Shown here piece after piece: positions 1-8,058 of a DNA stretch of 64,000 nucleotides (position 1 is its first letter; the number at the start of each line of letters is the position of its first letter). This DNA comes from Betaproteobacteria bacterium (lineage in GTDB: Bacteria; Pseudomonadota; Gammaproteobacteria; Burkholderiales; Usitatibacteraceae). A model generated the notes under the pieces. The model was not told the DNA's origin. It saw only the letters and a list, made by a program, of their open reading frames with translations, and did not search any database. Location: the NCBI GenBank assembly GCA_016708825.1, contig JADJEZ010000001.1, positions 346,969 to 410,968 of the forward strand, given 5' to 3'. A program made the translations under genes and the position numbers.

Positions 1-348
1 CGCCTTGGCCAGTTCCGAGGCGATCTGCTCGCGCGCGGCGGCGACGAGGCGGTCGGCTTCGGCCTTCGCTTCGTTGCGGGCTTCCTCGACGATCTGGGCG
101 CCGCGCTTCTCGCTGTCGCCCAGCACGCCCGAGGCGCGCTCGCGGGCTTCCTTCATCGCGCTCTCGCCCTTGCGCTCGGCTTCGACCAGCGCTGCCTTGC
201 CCCGCTCGGCGGCGGCAAGCCCGTCGGCGATGCGCTTGTTGCGCTCGTCGATGGCGCGGTTGAGCGGGGGCCAGATGAACTTGACCGTGAACCAGATGAG
301 GAACGCGAACGACAGCGCCTGTACGAGCAAGGTGGCGTTGATGTTCAT
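1..348 (-). CDS. atpF: ATP synthase F0 subunit b (partial, 3' end beyond window)
   Basis: Peripheral-stalk subunit b of the F1F0 ATP synthase, which joins membrane F0 to the F1 head. The first 116 codons are visible; the C-terminus lies beyond the left edge. The N-terminus (MNINATLLVQ) is followed by one membrane segment at about residues 6-25 and then a long charged Ala/Glu/Lys/Arg helix starting near WPPLNRAIDERNKRI, the usual b-subunit dimerisation helix. It follows atpE by 28 bases in the order I-B-E-F, as in most proteobacterial atp operons. Family assignment is secure; nothing can be said about the missing C-terminal delta-binding part. Confidence 0.95.
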   Translation of the reverse strand, partial: MNINATLLVQALSFAFLIWFTVKFIWPPLNRAIDERNKRIADGLAAAERGKAALVEAERKGESAMKEARERASGVLGDSEKRGAQIVEEARNEAKAEADRLVAAAREQIASELAKA

Positions 349-376
349 GGCGTACGACCCTTCCGTTGGATCCTGG

Positions 377-643
377 TTACTTCACGACCGACAGGAGCGG
401 GTTCGCGAAGCCGAAGAACATGGCGATGCCCACGCCGATCAGGAAGGCCGCGTCGATGAGGCCGGCGAGCAGGAACATGAACTTCGACAGCTGCGGGATG
501 AGCTCGGGTTGGCGGCCGGCGGCTTCCAGGAACTTCGATCCCATGATGCCGATGCCGATGCAGGCGCCGATGGCGCCCAGGCCGATGATGATGCCGATGC
601 CGAGCGCCGTGTAGGCTTGGACGAGGGCGAGGTACTGAGCCAT
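377..643 (-). CDS. atpE: ATP synthase F0 subunit c
   Basis: Proteolipid subunit of the rotor ring that carries protons through F0. It is an 88-residue hairpin of two hydrophobic helices joined by the polar loop containing GRQPEL (residues 43-48). The ion-binding carboxylate is Asp64 in GLIDAAFLIG, equivalent to E. coli Asp61. The glutamine and threonine ligands of sodium-type rings are not evident, so proton coupling is inferred. An AAAGGAA Shine-Dalgarno lies just upstream of the ATG. It sits between atpB and atpF in the operon. Confidence 0.97.
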   Translation of the reverse strand: MAQYLALVQAYTALGIGIIIGLGAIGACIGIGIMGSKFLEAAGRQPELIPQLSKFMFLLAGLIDAAFLIGVGIAMFFGFANPLLSVVK

Positions 644-698
644 TGTTATTCCTTTCGGAGGTGCGGGTGTTGTCGTTGAGGGTGCGAAACGGGTCGAT

Positions 699-1547
699 TC
701 AGTGATGCTCCTGGGCCATCGCGATGTAGACGACCGACAGCACCATGAAGATGAAGGCCTGCAGCAGGATGATGAGGATGTGGAAGACGGCCCACGCCCA
801 CGTGAAGAGGATGCCGGCGCCGCCGGCGAGGAGCCCGCCCACGGTCAGGCCAGCAAGCATGCCGAGGAGACCCAGGAGCATGAAGATCAGCTCGCCGGCG
901 TACATGTTGCCGAAAAGCCGCATGCCGAGGGAGACCGGCTTGGCGAGCAGCTCGATCACGTTCAGTCCGAAGTTCGGGATCCACAGCAGCGGATTCGCGC
1001 CGAAGGGCGCGGTGAAGAGCTCGTGCACGAAGCCGCCGGCGCCCTTCGCCTTGAAGCTGAAGAAGATGATGAGGAAGAGCACCGAGAAGCTCATGGCGAA
1101 CGTGGTGTTCAGGTCCGTCGACGGCACCGCCTTCCAGTACGCCGAATGTGAGGGATTGCCGAGGATGTGGTGGTTCACCACTTCCGAACCCAGCGCCACC
1201 CAGTCGATGGGGATCAGGTCCATGAGGTTCATCATGAACACCCAGGTGAAGATGGTGAGCGCGAGCGGGCCGAGGAAGGCGCGGGAGCCGGGGAAGACGT
1301 CGCGGACGGTCCCGTCCACGAACTCGAAGAACATCTCGATGAAAGACTGGAGGCGCCCGGGAACCCCGGCGGTGGCGCCGCGCGCGACCATCCAGATGAG
1401 GCCCAGCCCCACGAGGCCCACGGCCCATCCCATGATGATCGAGTCCAGATTGAGGGTCCAGAAGCCGCCCTCGCCGACCGTCACCCGGAGATTGGTGAGG
1501 TGGTGGGTGATGTAATCCGTCGGTGTGATGTCAGCTTGGGCAGCCAT
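699..1547 (-). CDS. atpB: ATP synthase F0 subunit a
   Basis: Stator subunit a, which forms the proton half-channels against the c ring. From the ATG at 1547 (MAAQADITPTDY) it has 282 residues with five to six hydrophobic segments. The essential arginine is in the segment NVIELLAKPVSLGMRLFGNMYAGE, a family hallmark, followed by the C-terminal membrane helices ending MAQEHH. The reading frame stays open upstream into atpI, but those residues are Arg/Ala-rich out-of-frame sequence, so the internal ATG five bases after the atpI stop is chosen. Confidence 0.96.
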   Translation of the reverse strand: MAAQADITPTDYITHHLTNLRVTVGEGGFWTLNLDSIIMGWAVGLVGLGLIWMVARGATAGVPGRLQSFIEMFFEFVDGTVRDVFPGSRAFLGPLALTIFTWVFMMNLMDLIPIDWVALGSEVVNHHILGNPSHSAYWKAVPSTDLNTTFAMSFSVLFLIIFFSFKAKGAGGFVHELFTAPFGANPLLWIPNFGLNVIELLAKPVSLGMRLFGNMYAGELIFMLLGLLGMLAGLTVGGLLAGGAGILFTWAWAVFHILIILLQAFIFMVLSVVYIAMAQEHH

Positions 1548-1552
1548 GCGGT

Positions 1553-1999
1553 TTAGCTTTTCTTCACCAGTGCGAGCAGCGGCGCTGCCCACGCGACACA
1601 GAATCCGATTACCACCGCGCCGGGCGCGGCACCCACTGCCGCCAGCCCGGACACGCCGGACAGGAGCGTGGCGAGGCCCGCGAGCGACACGATCCACTTC
1701 GCCGCCTCCGCCAGGACGAGGACCCGGAGGGCCTGCCAGGGCGTCGGCGCCGGCACGTTCCGCCATTCCAGGACCCCGGCAAAAGCCAGGGTGCCGGCCA
1801 GGGCGGCCGCGCCTCCGAGCAGTGTGGCGATGCCGCCTTCCGGCCCGCCGAGCGCGAAGCTTGCTGCGCTGCAGCACGCCACCAGCCCGGACTGCACCAG
1901 CACTTGCCGCCGGCCGTCGAATATCGCGGACCGTGGCTCGTGCCTTGGGCTTGGAGGCAGGGTCGACAAACCGGAGGATTTTAGCCCGGATGGGGTCAT
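1553..1999 (-). CDS. atpI: ATP synthase subunit I (AtpI/UncI-like)
   Basis: First gene of the atp operon. It encodes 148 residues with an N-terminal polar stretch of about 30 residues followed by four predicted hydrophobic segments (about 37-50, 57-75, 88-110, 118-142). Sequence similarity within AtpI proteins is low, so the call rests on position (directly upstream of atpB with a 5-base gap), size and four-helix topology. AtpI is known as a non-essential helper in c-ring assembly. The gene begins 36 bases downstream of parB, so the operon promoter may lie in or near the end of parB. Confidence 0.75.
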   Translation of the reverse strand: MTPSGLKSSGLSTLPPSPRHEPRSAIFDGRRQVLVQSGLVACCSAASFALGGPEGGIATLLGGAAALAGTLAFAGVLEWRNVPAPTPWQALRVLVLAEAAKWIVSLAGLATLLSGVSGLAAVGAAPGAVVIGFCVAWAAPLLALVKKS

Positions 2000-2035
2000 G
2001 GGGTCAAAACTTGCCGCATCGCAATATGGGCATGC

Positions 2036-2893
2036 TCACCGGCGCCTCAGGCGCGCGGCGATCCCGTCGAGCTGCTCCAGGTTCGCATAGTCGATGACCA
2101 GGCTGCCGCGGCCGCCCTTGCGGGGCTTGACCGCGACGGAAGCGCCGATCGCCTCCGAAAGCTCTTCCTGGAGTCGCCTCGTGTCGGCATCGAGGCGCGC
2201 GCGGGACGCCTTGGAGCCGGCCTTGGGCGGCTCCGACGCATGCTGGACGAGGCGCTCGGCTTCGCGCACGGAAAGCCCCTTCGATGCCACCTGCCCGGCG
2301 AGTTCGACTTGCTTGGCCTTGCCGACCCCCAGGAGGGCTCGGGCGTGACCCATGTCCAGGCGGCCGTCGAGGAGCATTTCCTGGACGGCGGCGGCCAGCT
2401 CCAGGAGGCGCAGGAGGTTGGTGACGGCGCTCCGGGACCTGCCCACGGCCTTCGCCGCCTCGTCGTGCGTAAGGCTGAATTCCTCGACCAGGCGCTTGAG
2501 GCCCGCCGCCTCCTCGATGGGATTCAGGTCCTCGCGCTGGATGTTCTCGATGAGGCCGATGCCTAGCGCGACATCGTCGGACACCTCGCGCACGAGCGCC
2601 GGGATGCGCGCGAGGCCCGCGATCTGGGCGGCACGCCAGCGCCGTTCGCCGGCGAGGATCTCGTAGTTGCCGTCGTCCACGGGCCGCACCACCACCGGCT
2701 GCAGGATGCCCCGCACGCGGATCGATTCGGCGAGCTCCACGAGGGAGGCCTGGTCCATGCGCGTGCGCGGCTGGTACTTGCCGGGGCGAAGCGAACCCAC
2801 CGCGAGATCGGCCAGGTCTCCGTCTGATTTCGCTTTCGCGCTTCCGCCGAGGAGCGCGTCGAGCCCGCGACCCAGCCCTTTGTGCCTGGTCAT
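2036..2893 (-). CDS. parB: Chromosome partitioning protein ParB
   Basis: Centromere-binding CTPase clamp that loads at parS and spreads on DNA to segregate the origin region. The 285-residue protein starts MTRHKGLGRGLDALLGG, the ParA-interacting N-terminus typical of chromosomal ParB. It carries the CTP-binding GERRWR box at 82-87, the ENIQRE motif at 116-121 and a helix-turn-helix at about 141-163 that would read parS. The C-terminal residues form the dimerisation domain. The start codon overlaps the parA stop in an ATGA junction, so it is translationally coupled to parA. Candidate binding sites are the two parS-like palindromes at about 6.3 kb. Confidence 0.97.
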   Translation of the reverse strand: MTRHKGLGRGLDALLGGSAKAKSDGDLADLAVGSLRPGKYQPRTRMDQASLVELAESIRVRGILQPVVVRPVDDGNYEILAGERRWRAAQIAGLARIPALVREVSDDVALGIGLIENIQREDLNPIEEAAGLKRLVEEFSLTHDEAAKAVGRSRSAVTNLLRLLELAAAVQEMLLDGRLDMGHARALLGVGKAKQVELAGQVASKGLSVREAERLVQHASEPPKAGSKASRARLDADTRRLQEELSEAIGASVAVKPRKGGRGSLVIDYANLEQLDGIAARLRRR

Positions 2894-3687
2894 GCGTGGG
2901 TTCCTTGTGTTTCGGCCGGGATGGCCACGCCGATGCGCCCGAGGAGCTCGCGCGCGAAGGCGAGGTGCGCGTATGCGCCCTTGGAGATGGGATCGTGCAG
3001 CAGCACGGGCTTGCCGAAGGACGGCGCCTCGGCGATGCGCACGTTGCGGGGGATCACGGTGTCGAAGACCTTCGCGCCGTAGTGGCGCTTCAACTCGTCG
3101 GACACCTGCACGGTGAGGGCGCTGCGGGGGTCGTACATGGTGCGCACCAGGGCTTCGATCTCGATCCCCGGGTTGAGGTTCTGCTTCACCTTGCGCAGCG
3201 TGCCGACGAGGTCGGTGAGCCCCTCGAGGGCGTAGTACTCGCACTGCATCGGGATGATCACGGCGTCGGCGGCGGTGAAACCGTTGACGGTGAGCATGTT
3301 CAGGGCCGGCGGGCAGTCGATCACGATGTGGTCGTAGTCGGCGAGCACGGGGGCCAGGGCCTCGCGCAGCCGGTACTCGCGCCGCTCGAGGGCGATCAAC
3401 TCGACTTCCGCGCCGGCGAGGTCGCGGTTGGAGCCGATCACGTCGAAGCCGCCCTCTGCGCGCACGCGGGCCGAGGCGAGGTCGTGCTCGCCCAGCATGA
3501 CGCCGTAGACATTGCGGTCGAGCGCCGTCTTGTCGATGCCGCTGCCGGTCGTCGCGTTGCCCTGCGGGTCGAGGTCCACGAGCAGCACGCGGCGCCCGTA
3601 GTGGGCGAGGCTCGCGGAGAGGTTCACGGCGACCGAGGTCTTGCCGACGCCGCCCTTCTGGTTGGCGATCACGTAGGTGCGGGCCAT
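2890..3687 (-). CDS. parA: Chromosome partitioning ATPase ParA (Soj)
   Basis: Deviant Walker ATPase that works with ParB to move the origin. The 265-residue protein has the deviant Walker A motif KGGVGKT at 11-17, the switch I region DLDPQGNATTG near 40-50 and the Walker B region IVIDCPPALN. It lacks the N-terminal DNA-binding extension of plasmid ParA proteins, which fits a chromosomal Soj type. The stop of rsmG and this start share one base (TGATG), and the gene overlaps parB by four bases, so mnmG-rsmG-parA-parB form one coupled unit. Confidence 0.97.
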   Translation of the reverse strand: MARTYVIANQKGGVGKTSVAVNLSASLAHYGRRVLLVDLDPQGNATTGSGIDKTALDRNVYGVMLGEHDLASARVRAEGGFDVIGSNRDLAGAEVELIALERREYRLREALAPVLADYDHIVIDCPPALNMLTVNGFTAADAVIIPMQCEYYALEGLTDLVGTLRKVKQNLNPGIEIEALVRTMYDPRSALTVQVSDELKRHYGAKVFDTVIPRNVRIAEAPSFGKPVLLHDPISKGAYAHLAFARELLGRIGVAIPAETQGTHA

Positions 3688-4313
3688 CAGGCGGCTTTCA
3701 GGAGGACCAAGTGGCGTTGGGCATCGAGCGTCGGCACGCGCAGCTCGACGACGTTCTCGACGCGGTGAGTGGAAGGCAGCTTCGCGAGCTCGTCTCGCGG
3801 GTTGGCGCCCTTCATGGCGAGCAACGCGCCGCCGGGAGCGACGAGATGGCCGGCCTGCTCGACGAACGCGGCGATGTCCGAGAAAGCGCGGGAGACGACG
3901 ATGTCGAAGCCCGCGGCGGGGCGCCATTGCTCCACGCGCTCGCAGACGACATCGGCGTTGGCGAGCGCCAGTTCGGCTTTCGCCTGGCGCAGGAACGTCG
4001 CCTTCTTGTGGTTCGCGTCGAGGAGCGTCACCGCGAGCGTCGGGCGCGCGATGGCGAGCGGAATGCCGGGCAGTCCCGCGCCGCTGCCCACATCGAGCAA
4101 CGAGCGAGCGCCCGAGACGTGCGGCAGGACCGCGAGGCTGTCGAGCAGGTGCAGCACCACCATCTGCGCCGGTTCGCGGATCGCGGTGAGGTTGTGCACC
4201 TTGTTCCATTTCTCGATGAGGCGAAGGTAGGCGACGAGTTTCGCTTGCGCGGGCGGGTCGAGCGCGAGCCCCATGGACTCGAGGCCCTCGGCAAGGCTCG
4301 CCTCCACCGTCAT
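3687..4313 (-). CDS. rsmG: 16S rRNA (guanine527-N7)-methyltransferase RsmG
   Basis: Methylates N7 of G527 in 16S rRNA with S-adenosylmethionine. It is 208 residues, the normal family length. The SAM-binding motif LLDVGSGAGLPGIPLA is at about residues 72-87, followed by the LLDANHKKATFL acidic/loop region and the VVSRAFSD motif near 139-146. The gene overlaps mnmG by four bases (ATGA) and parA by one base. This mnmG-rsmG-parAB order near the origin is conserved in many bacteria. Formerly gidB. Confidence 0.97.
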   Translation of the reverse strand: MTVEASLAEGLESMGLALDPPAQAKLVAYLRLIEKWNKVHNLTAIREPAQMVVLHLLDSLAVLPHVSGARSLLDVGSGAGLPGIPLAIARPTLAVTLLDANHKKATFLRQAKAELALANADVVCERVEQWRPAAGFDIVVSRAFSDIAAFVEQAGHLVAPGGALLAMKGANPRDELAKLPSTHRVENVVELRVPTLDAQRHLVLLKAA

Positions 4314-6241
4314 GCGCGCTTCTCCTCGGCGCGGGCGCGTTCGGCGAGCGTGCGGCGTTTCAGGTGCACGAGCAGCAGCGAGATGGCCGCGGGCGTGATG
4401 CCCTGCAGGCGCGCAGCTTCGCCGACGGTCGCGGGACGGTGCTGCGCGAGCTTCTGGTGCGCTTCCTTCGAGAGCCCGCGCACCGTCGCGTAGTCGATGT
4501 CGTCGGGCAGCGGGAGGATTTCCTGGGCGAGATGGCGCGCGACTTCGTCGCGCTGGCGGTCGATGTACCCCGCGTACTTGGCGGAAATTTCCACCTGTTC
4601 GGCCACCGCCTGGTCCTCTACCCCCTCGCCAACATTGGGAAATGTCAACAGTGAGCGATAACTTACATTAGGACGGCGCAGCAGCTCGAAAAGTGGGTAT
4701 TCGCGTTCCATGGCCTGGCCCAGGACACGAACCTGGTCGGCCTCGGGGATACGGCCGGGATGCGCCCAGGTGCCGTTCAGGCGAGTTGTTTCGCGCTCGA
4801 TCGCCTCCCGCTTGGCCGAGAAGGCAGACCAGCGCGCATCGTCCACGAGGCTGAGTTTCCGTCCCATCTCGGTTAGCCGGAGATCGGCGTTGTCCTCGCG
4901 CAGCTGGAGACGGTACTCGGCCCGGCTGGTGAACATGCGATAGGGCTCGGACACGCCGCGCGTCACCAGGTCGTCCACCAGGACGCCGAGGTAGGCCTCG
5001 TCGCGCCGGGGGCACCAGCCCGCTTCGCACCTGCTGTGGAGGCCGGCATTGATTCCCGCGAGAAGCCCCTGCGCGGCGGCCTCCTCGTAGCCGGTCGTGC
5101 CGTTGATCTGGCCGGCGAAGAACAGGCCACCGATCGCCTTGGTCTCGAGCGTGGCCCGGAGCCCGCGCGGATCGAAATAGTCGTACTCGATCGCATAGCC
5201 GGGCCGCAGGATGTGCACGTTCTCCAGTCCCGGGATGGTGCGCACGAGCGCCCACTGGACATCGAAGGGCAGGCTCGTGGAAATGCCGTTCGGGTAGAAC
5301 TCGTGGGTCGTGAGGCCCTCGGGCTCGAGGAAGACCTGGTGGCTCGCCTTGTCCGCGAAGCGGTGGATCTTGTCCTCGATGGAGGGGCAGTAGCGCGGGC
5401 CCACGCCCTCGATCACCCCCGTAAACATGGGCGAGCGGTCGAGCCCGCCGCGAATCGCCTCGTGGGTGGCCTCATTGGTGTGTGTGATCCAGCAGGGAAG
5501 TTGCGCAGGATGCGCATCCCGAGACCCGAGAAACGAAAAGACCGGCTCGGGGCTATCCCCGGGTTGCTCGACACACTTCGAGAAATCGATGCTGCGCCCG
5601 TCGAGCCGCGGCGGCGTTCCCGTCTTCAGCCGGCCCACGGGCAGCGCGAGCTCGCGAAGCCGCGCTGCGAGCGACAGGGACGGGGGATCGCCCGCCCTAC
5701 CCGCGGAATAGTTCTCGAGGCCGACATGGATGCGCCCGCCCAGGAAAGTCCCGGCGGTCAGCACCACTGCCTGGGCATGGAAGCGAAGGCCGATGGCAGT
5801 CACCGCGCCCGTGACGCGATCGCCTTCGAGAACCAGGTCGTCGACCGCTTGCTGGAAGAGCCAGAGGTTTGGCTGGTTCTCCAGGCGCCGGCGAATCGCC
5901 GCGCGGTAGAGAACGCGGTCCGCCTGCGCCCGAGTGGCCCGGACCGCGGGCCCCTTGCTCGCGTTGAGGGTCCGGAACTGGATGCCCGCCTCGTCCGTCG
6001 CGAGCGCCATCGCGCCGCCTAGTGCATCTACTTCCCGCACGAGGTGGCCCTTGCCGATGCCACCAATCGACGGATTGCAGGACATCTGGCCGAGCGTCTC
6101 GATCGCATGCGTGAGCAGCAGCGTGCGCGAACCCGAACGGGCAGCGGCAAGCGCCGCTTCGGTGCCGGCGTGGCCGCCGCCCACGACGATCACGTCGAAA
6201 CGGGTCGGGAAATCCATGGTGCGGGTCGGGGGCCGAGCCAT
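4310..6241 (-). CDS. mnmG: tRNA uridine-5-carboxymethylaminomethyl synthesis enzyme MnmG
   Basis: FAD-dependent partner of MnmE that installs the cmnm5 group on wobble U34 of several tRNAs. The protein has the N-terminal dinucleotide fold GGGHAGTEAA, the signature GQMSCNPSIGGIGKGH, and the later GYEEAAAQGLLAGINA motif. The C-terminal helical domain that contacts MnmE and tRNA is present. The first ATG at 6241 gives 643 residues; an internal ATG at 6217 (MDFPTRF) fits family alignments slightly better, and neither has a clear Shine-Dalgarno. Two parS-like sites lie immediately upstream. Formerly gidA. Confidence 0.97.
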   Translation of the reverse strand: MARPPTRTMDFPTRFDVIVVGGGHAGTEAALAAARSGSRTLLLTHAIETLGQMSCNPSIGGIGKGHLVREVDALGGAMALATDEAGIQFRTLNASKGPAVRATRAQADRVLYRAAIRRRLENQPNLWLFQQAVDDLVLEGDRVTGAVTAIGLRFHAQAVVLTAGTFLGGRIHVGLENYSAGRAGDPPSLSLAARLRELALPVGRLKTGTPPRLDGRSIDFSKCVEQPGDSPEPVFSFLGSRDAHPAQLPCWITHTNEATHEAIRGGLDRSPMFTGVIEGVGPRYCPSIEDKIHRFADKASHQVFLEPEGLTTHEFYPNGISTSLPFDVQWALVRTIPGLENVHILRPGYAIEYDYFDPRGLRATLETKAIGGLFFAGQINGTTGYEEAAAQGLLAGINAGLHSRCEAGWCPRRDEAYLGVLVDDLVTRGVSEPYRMFTSRAEYRLQLREDNADLRLTEMGRKLSLVDDARWSAFSAKREAIERETTRLNGTWAHPGRIPEADQVRVLGQAMEREYPLFELLRRPNVSYRSLLTFPNVGEGVEDQAVAEQVEISAKYAGYIDRQRDEVARHLAQEILPLPDDIDYATVRGLSKEAHQKLAQHRPATVGEAARLQGITPAAISLLLVHLKRRTLAERARAEEKRA

Positions 6242-6301
6242 GCCCGGCGGCGAAAATGCGAATCGCGAATTCTACGGGAAAAGCCCCGTCCGACCTAGGC
6301 G

Positions 6302-6317
6302 GGTTCCACGTGGAACA
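6302..6317. promoter_or_regulatory. parS-like centromere site 1
   Basis: The 16-mer GGTTCCACGTGGAACA is a near-perfect palindrome around CACGTG. It matches the bacterial parS consensus TGTTTCACGTGAAACA at 13 of 16 positions; its core GTTCCACGTGGAAC is the form I recall from Pseudomonas parS sites. It lies in the gap upstream of mnmG, about 4.3 kb from dnaA and in the same gene block as parAB, where parS sites are expected. Confidence 0.85.
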
Positions 6318-6349
6318 CCAAGCCGAGGGGATCCCGCGGCCCGGGAGCA

Positions 6350-6365
6350 CGTTTCACGTGGAACC
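6350..6365. promoter_or_regulatory. parS-like centromere site 2
   Basis: The 16-mer CGTTTCACGTGGAACC shares the GTTYCACGTGGAAC core with site 1 and matches consensus parS at 13 of 16 positions. Centre-to-centre spacing from site 1 is 48 bases. Both sites are in the non-coding gap 6242-6385, so neither is constrained by a protein sequence. ParB from 2036-2893 is the expected ligand. Confidence 0.82.
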
Positions 6366-6385
6366 TCCCGGGGGAACCCGGCGAA

Positions 6386-6697
6386 CTAGCGGTCCGTCGG
6401 CCGCCTGGACACGCAGTACCCGTAGCCCAGCGACGCCAGCTCGGCCTCGGAAAGATCGGGCGCCCGGGATGCCGCGAGCAGCATGTGTGCCTGGACGCCT
6501 TCCAGCCAGGTGTCCGGCACGCGCTTCACCTGCGTCGCAGGGTCGATGTTCGAACGGAGCGCATAGACGATCGTGCGAGCCGTCTGCTGGGAGGCGGCGC
6601 GGCAGGTGCGCTTCACGCTTTCGCTCACCTCCTGCGCGCTCACCGGACCCGCCGATGCGATCGCTACCATCATCGCCACTCCGGAAAGGCATTTCAT
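6386..6697 (-). CDS. Small predicted secreted protein, unknown function
   Basis: I do not recognise this 103-residue protein. It begins MKCLSGVAMMVAIASAGPVSAQE, a plausible signal peptide with cleavage after the SAQ region, so a periplasmic location is inferred. The mature part of about 80 residues is helical in character, with one cysteine near each end (in RTCRAAS and YGYCVSR) that could form a disulfide. The ATG at 6697 is preferred to the TTG one codon upstream. It lies between mnmE (11 bases away) and the parS sites and is probably co-transcribed with mnmE. Codon use looks like its neighbours. Confidence 0.7.
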   Translation of the reverse strand: MKCLSGVAMMVAIASAGPVSAQEVSESVKRTCRAASQQTARTIVYALRSNIDPATQVKRVPDTWLEGVQAHMLLAASRAPDLSEAELASLGYGYCVSRRPTDR

Positions 6698-6707
6698 CAA
6701 CGCTCTC

Positions 6708-8054
6708 CTACTTGCCGATGCAGAACCGGCTGAAGATATGCCCGAGAAGCTCGTCCGGGGTCACCTCGCCGGTGATGGCCCCCAGGGAATGTTGCGCCAT
6801 TCTCAGATCTTCTGCAAATAATTCAAAGGCTTGCACATTGTCCCCGGCAGCGAGCAGCTGCGCGGAGGCATTCCGCAACGCGCCCAGGTGGCGCTCGCGC
6901 GCGAGGAACAAGCCTTCGCCCGAGGGGCGCCACCCGGCTACTTCCAGCAACCAGGCGCGCAGCTCCCCGACGCCCTCACCAGTCTTTGCGGACAGCCTGA
7001 ACGAGACCTCTTCCTTCCCAAGCGCGCCACGCCCGGGCGCGACTCCCGCCAGGTCGATCTTGTTGGTCACGCGGGCCAGCGGCGTCCCCCTCGGCATGCG
7101 CTCGAGGATCCCCGATTCGTCGTCACTCCCCTCCCGGTCGACATCCGTGATGAGCAAGGCGGCACCGGCCTTCGCGATCGCCTCCCAGGTTCGCGCGATT
7201 CCCACGCGCTCGACCTCGTCTCCCGAATCCCGCAGCCCGGCCGTGTCGATGAGGTGTATCGGAACCCCCTCCAGGACGATGGTCGCGCGGACATAGTCGC
7301 GCGTCGTCCCCGCCACCGCGGTCACGATCGCCACCTCCTCGCCCGCCAGCCGGTTGAGGAGACTCGACTTGCCGACATTGGGCCGCCCGACCAGCACCAC
7401 CGTGAGGCCTTCGCGAAGCACTGCGCCCTGCTCGGCCTCCGCGAAGAGCCGCGCGAGATCCGCTCGAATGGCCGCCAGCGCTTCGCGCTGCGACCGCAGG
7501 TCGCCCGGGTCGATTTCCTCTTCCGGAAAATCGATGCAGGCCTCCACGTGCATGCGCAGCCGCGTGAGTGCACCGACGATGAGCTCGATGCGCGCGGAAA
7601 ACTCCCCAGCGAGAGAGCGCGCCGCTCCACGTGCCGCCTCGGCGCTCGCCGCGTCTATGAGGTCGGCCACGCTCTCGGCCTGCGCGAGGTCCACGCGCCC
7701 GTTCAGGAACGCGCGCCGCGTGAACTCGCCCGGCTCCGCAAGGCGCGCGCCGAGTGCCACACAACGGCGCAGGATCTCGCGCAGCACCACCGGCCCGCCG
7801 TGCCCCTGGAGTTCGAGCACGTCCTCGCCGGTGTAGGAGTGCGGCGCGGGAAAGAAGAGCGCGATGCCCTCGTCCAGGAGCGCTCCCGCCTCACCAGAAA
7901 AATGCGCCAGGGTGGCGTGGCGTGGCGCGGGAAGGCGGCCTGCTACCGCGACGGCGATTGTCGCCGCCAGCGGGCCCGAGACTCGAACGACGCCGATGCC
8001 GCCGCGACCGGGCGCGGTCGCGACGGCCGCGATCGTGTCCGGGCGCGCGCCCAC
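6708..8054 (-). CDS. mnmE: tRNA modification GTPase MnmE
   Basis: Potassium-activated GTPase that acts with MnmG on wobble uridines. It is 448 residues. The N-terminal tetrahydrofolate-binding domain (PGRGGIGVVRVSG) is followed by a helical domain, then an inserted G domain with GRPNVGKS (G1), DTAG (G3) and NKID (G4). It ends with the diagnostic CIGK motif whose cysteine is needed for modification. It follows yidC by four bases in the classic rpmH-rnpA-yidD-yidC-mnmE operon. Confidence 0.98.
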   Translation of the reverse strand: MGARPDTIAAVATAPGRGGIGVVRVSGPLAATIAVAVAGRLPAPRHATLAHFSGEAGALLDEGIALFFPAPHSYTGEDVLELQGHGGPVVLREILRRCVALGARLAEPGEFTRRAFLNGRVDLAQAESVADLIDAASAEAARGAARSLAGEFSARIELIVGALTRLRMHVEACIDFPEEEIDPGDLRSQREALAAIRADLARLFAEAEQGAVLREGLTVVLVGRPNVGKSSLLNRLAGEEVAIVTAVAGTTRDYVRATIVLEGVPIHLIDTAGLRDSGDEVERVGIARTWEAIAKAGAALLITDVDREGSDDESGILERMPRGTPLARVTNKIDLAGVAPGRGALGKEEVSFRLSAKTGEGVGELRAWLLEVAGWRPSGEGLFLARERHLGALRNASAQLLAAGDNVQAFELFAEDLRMAQHSLGAITGEVTPDELLGHIFSRFCIGK

Positions 8055-8058
8055 GGCG

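Noticed and set aside
1548..1877. N-terminal extension of atpB into atpI
   Set aside because: The extra residues are Arg/Gly/Ala-rich and unlike subunit a; the internal ATG gives the family N-terminus.
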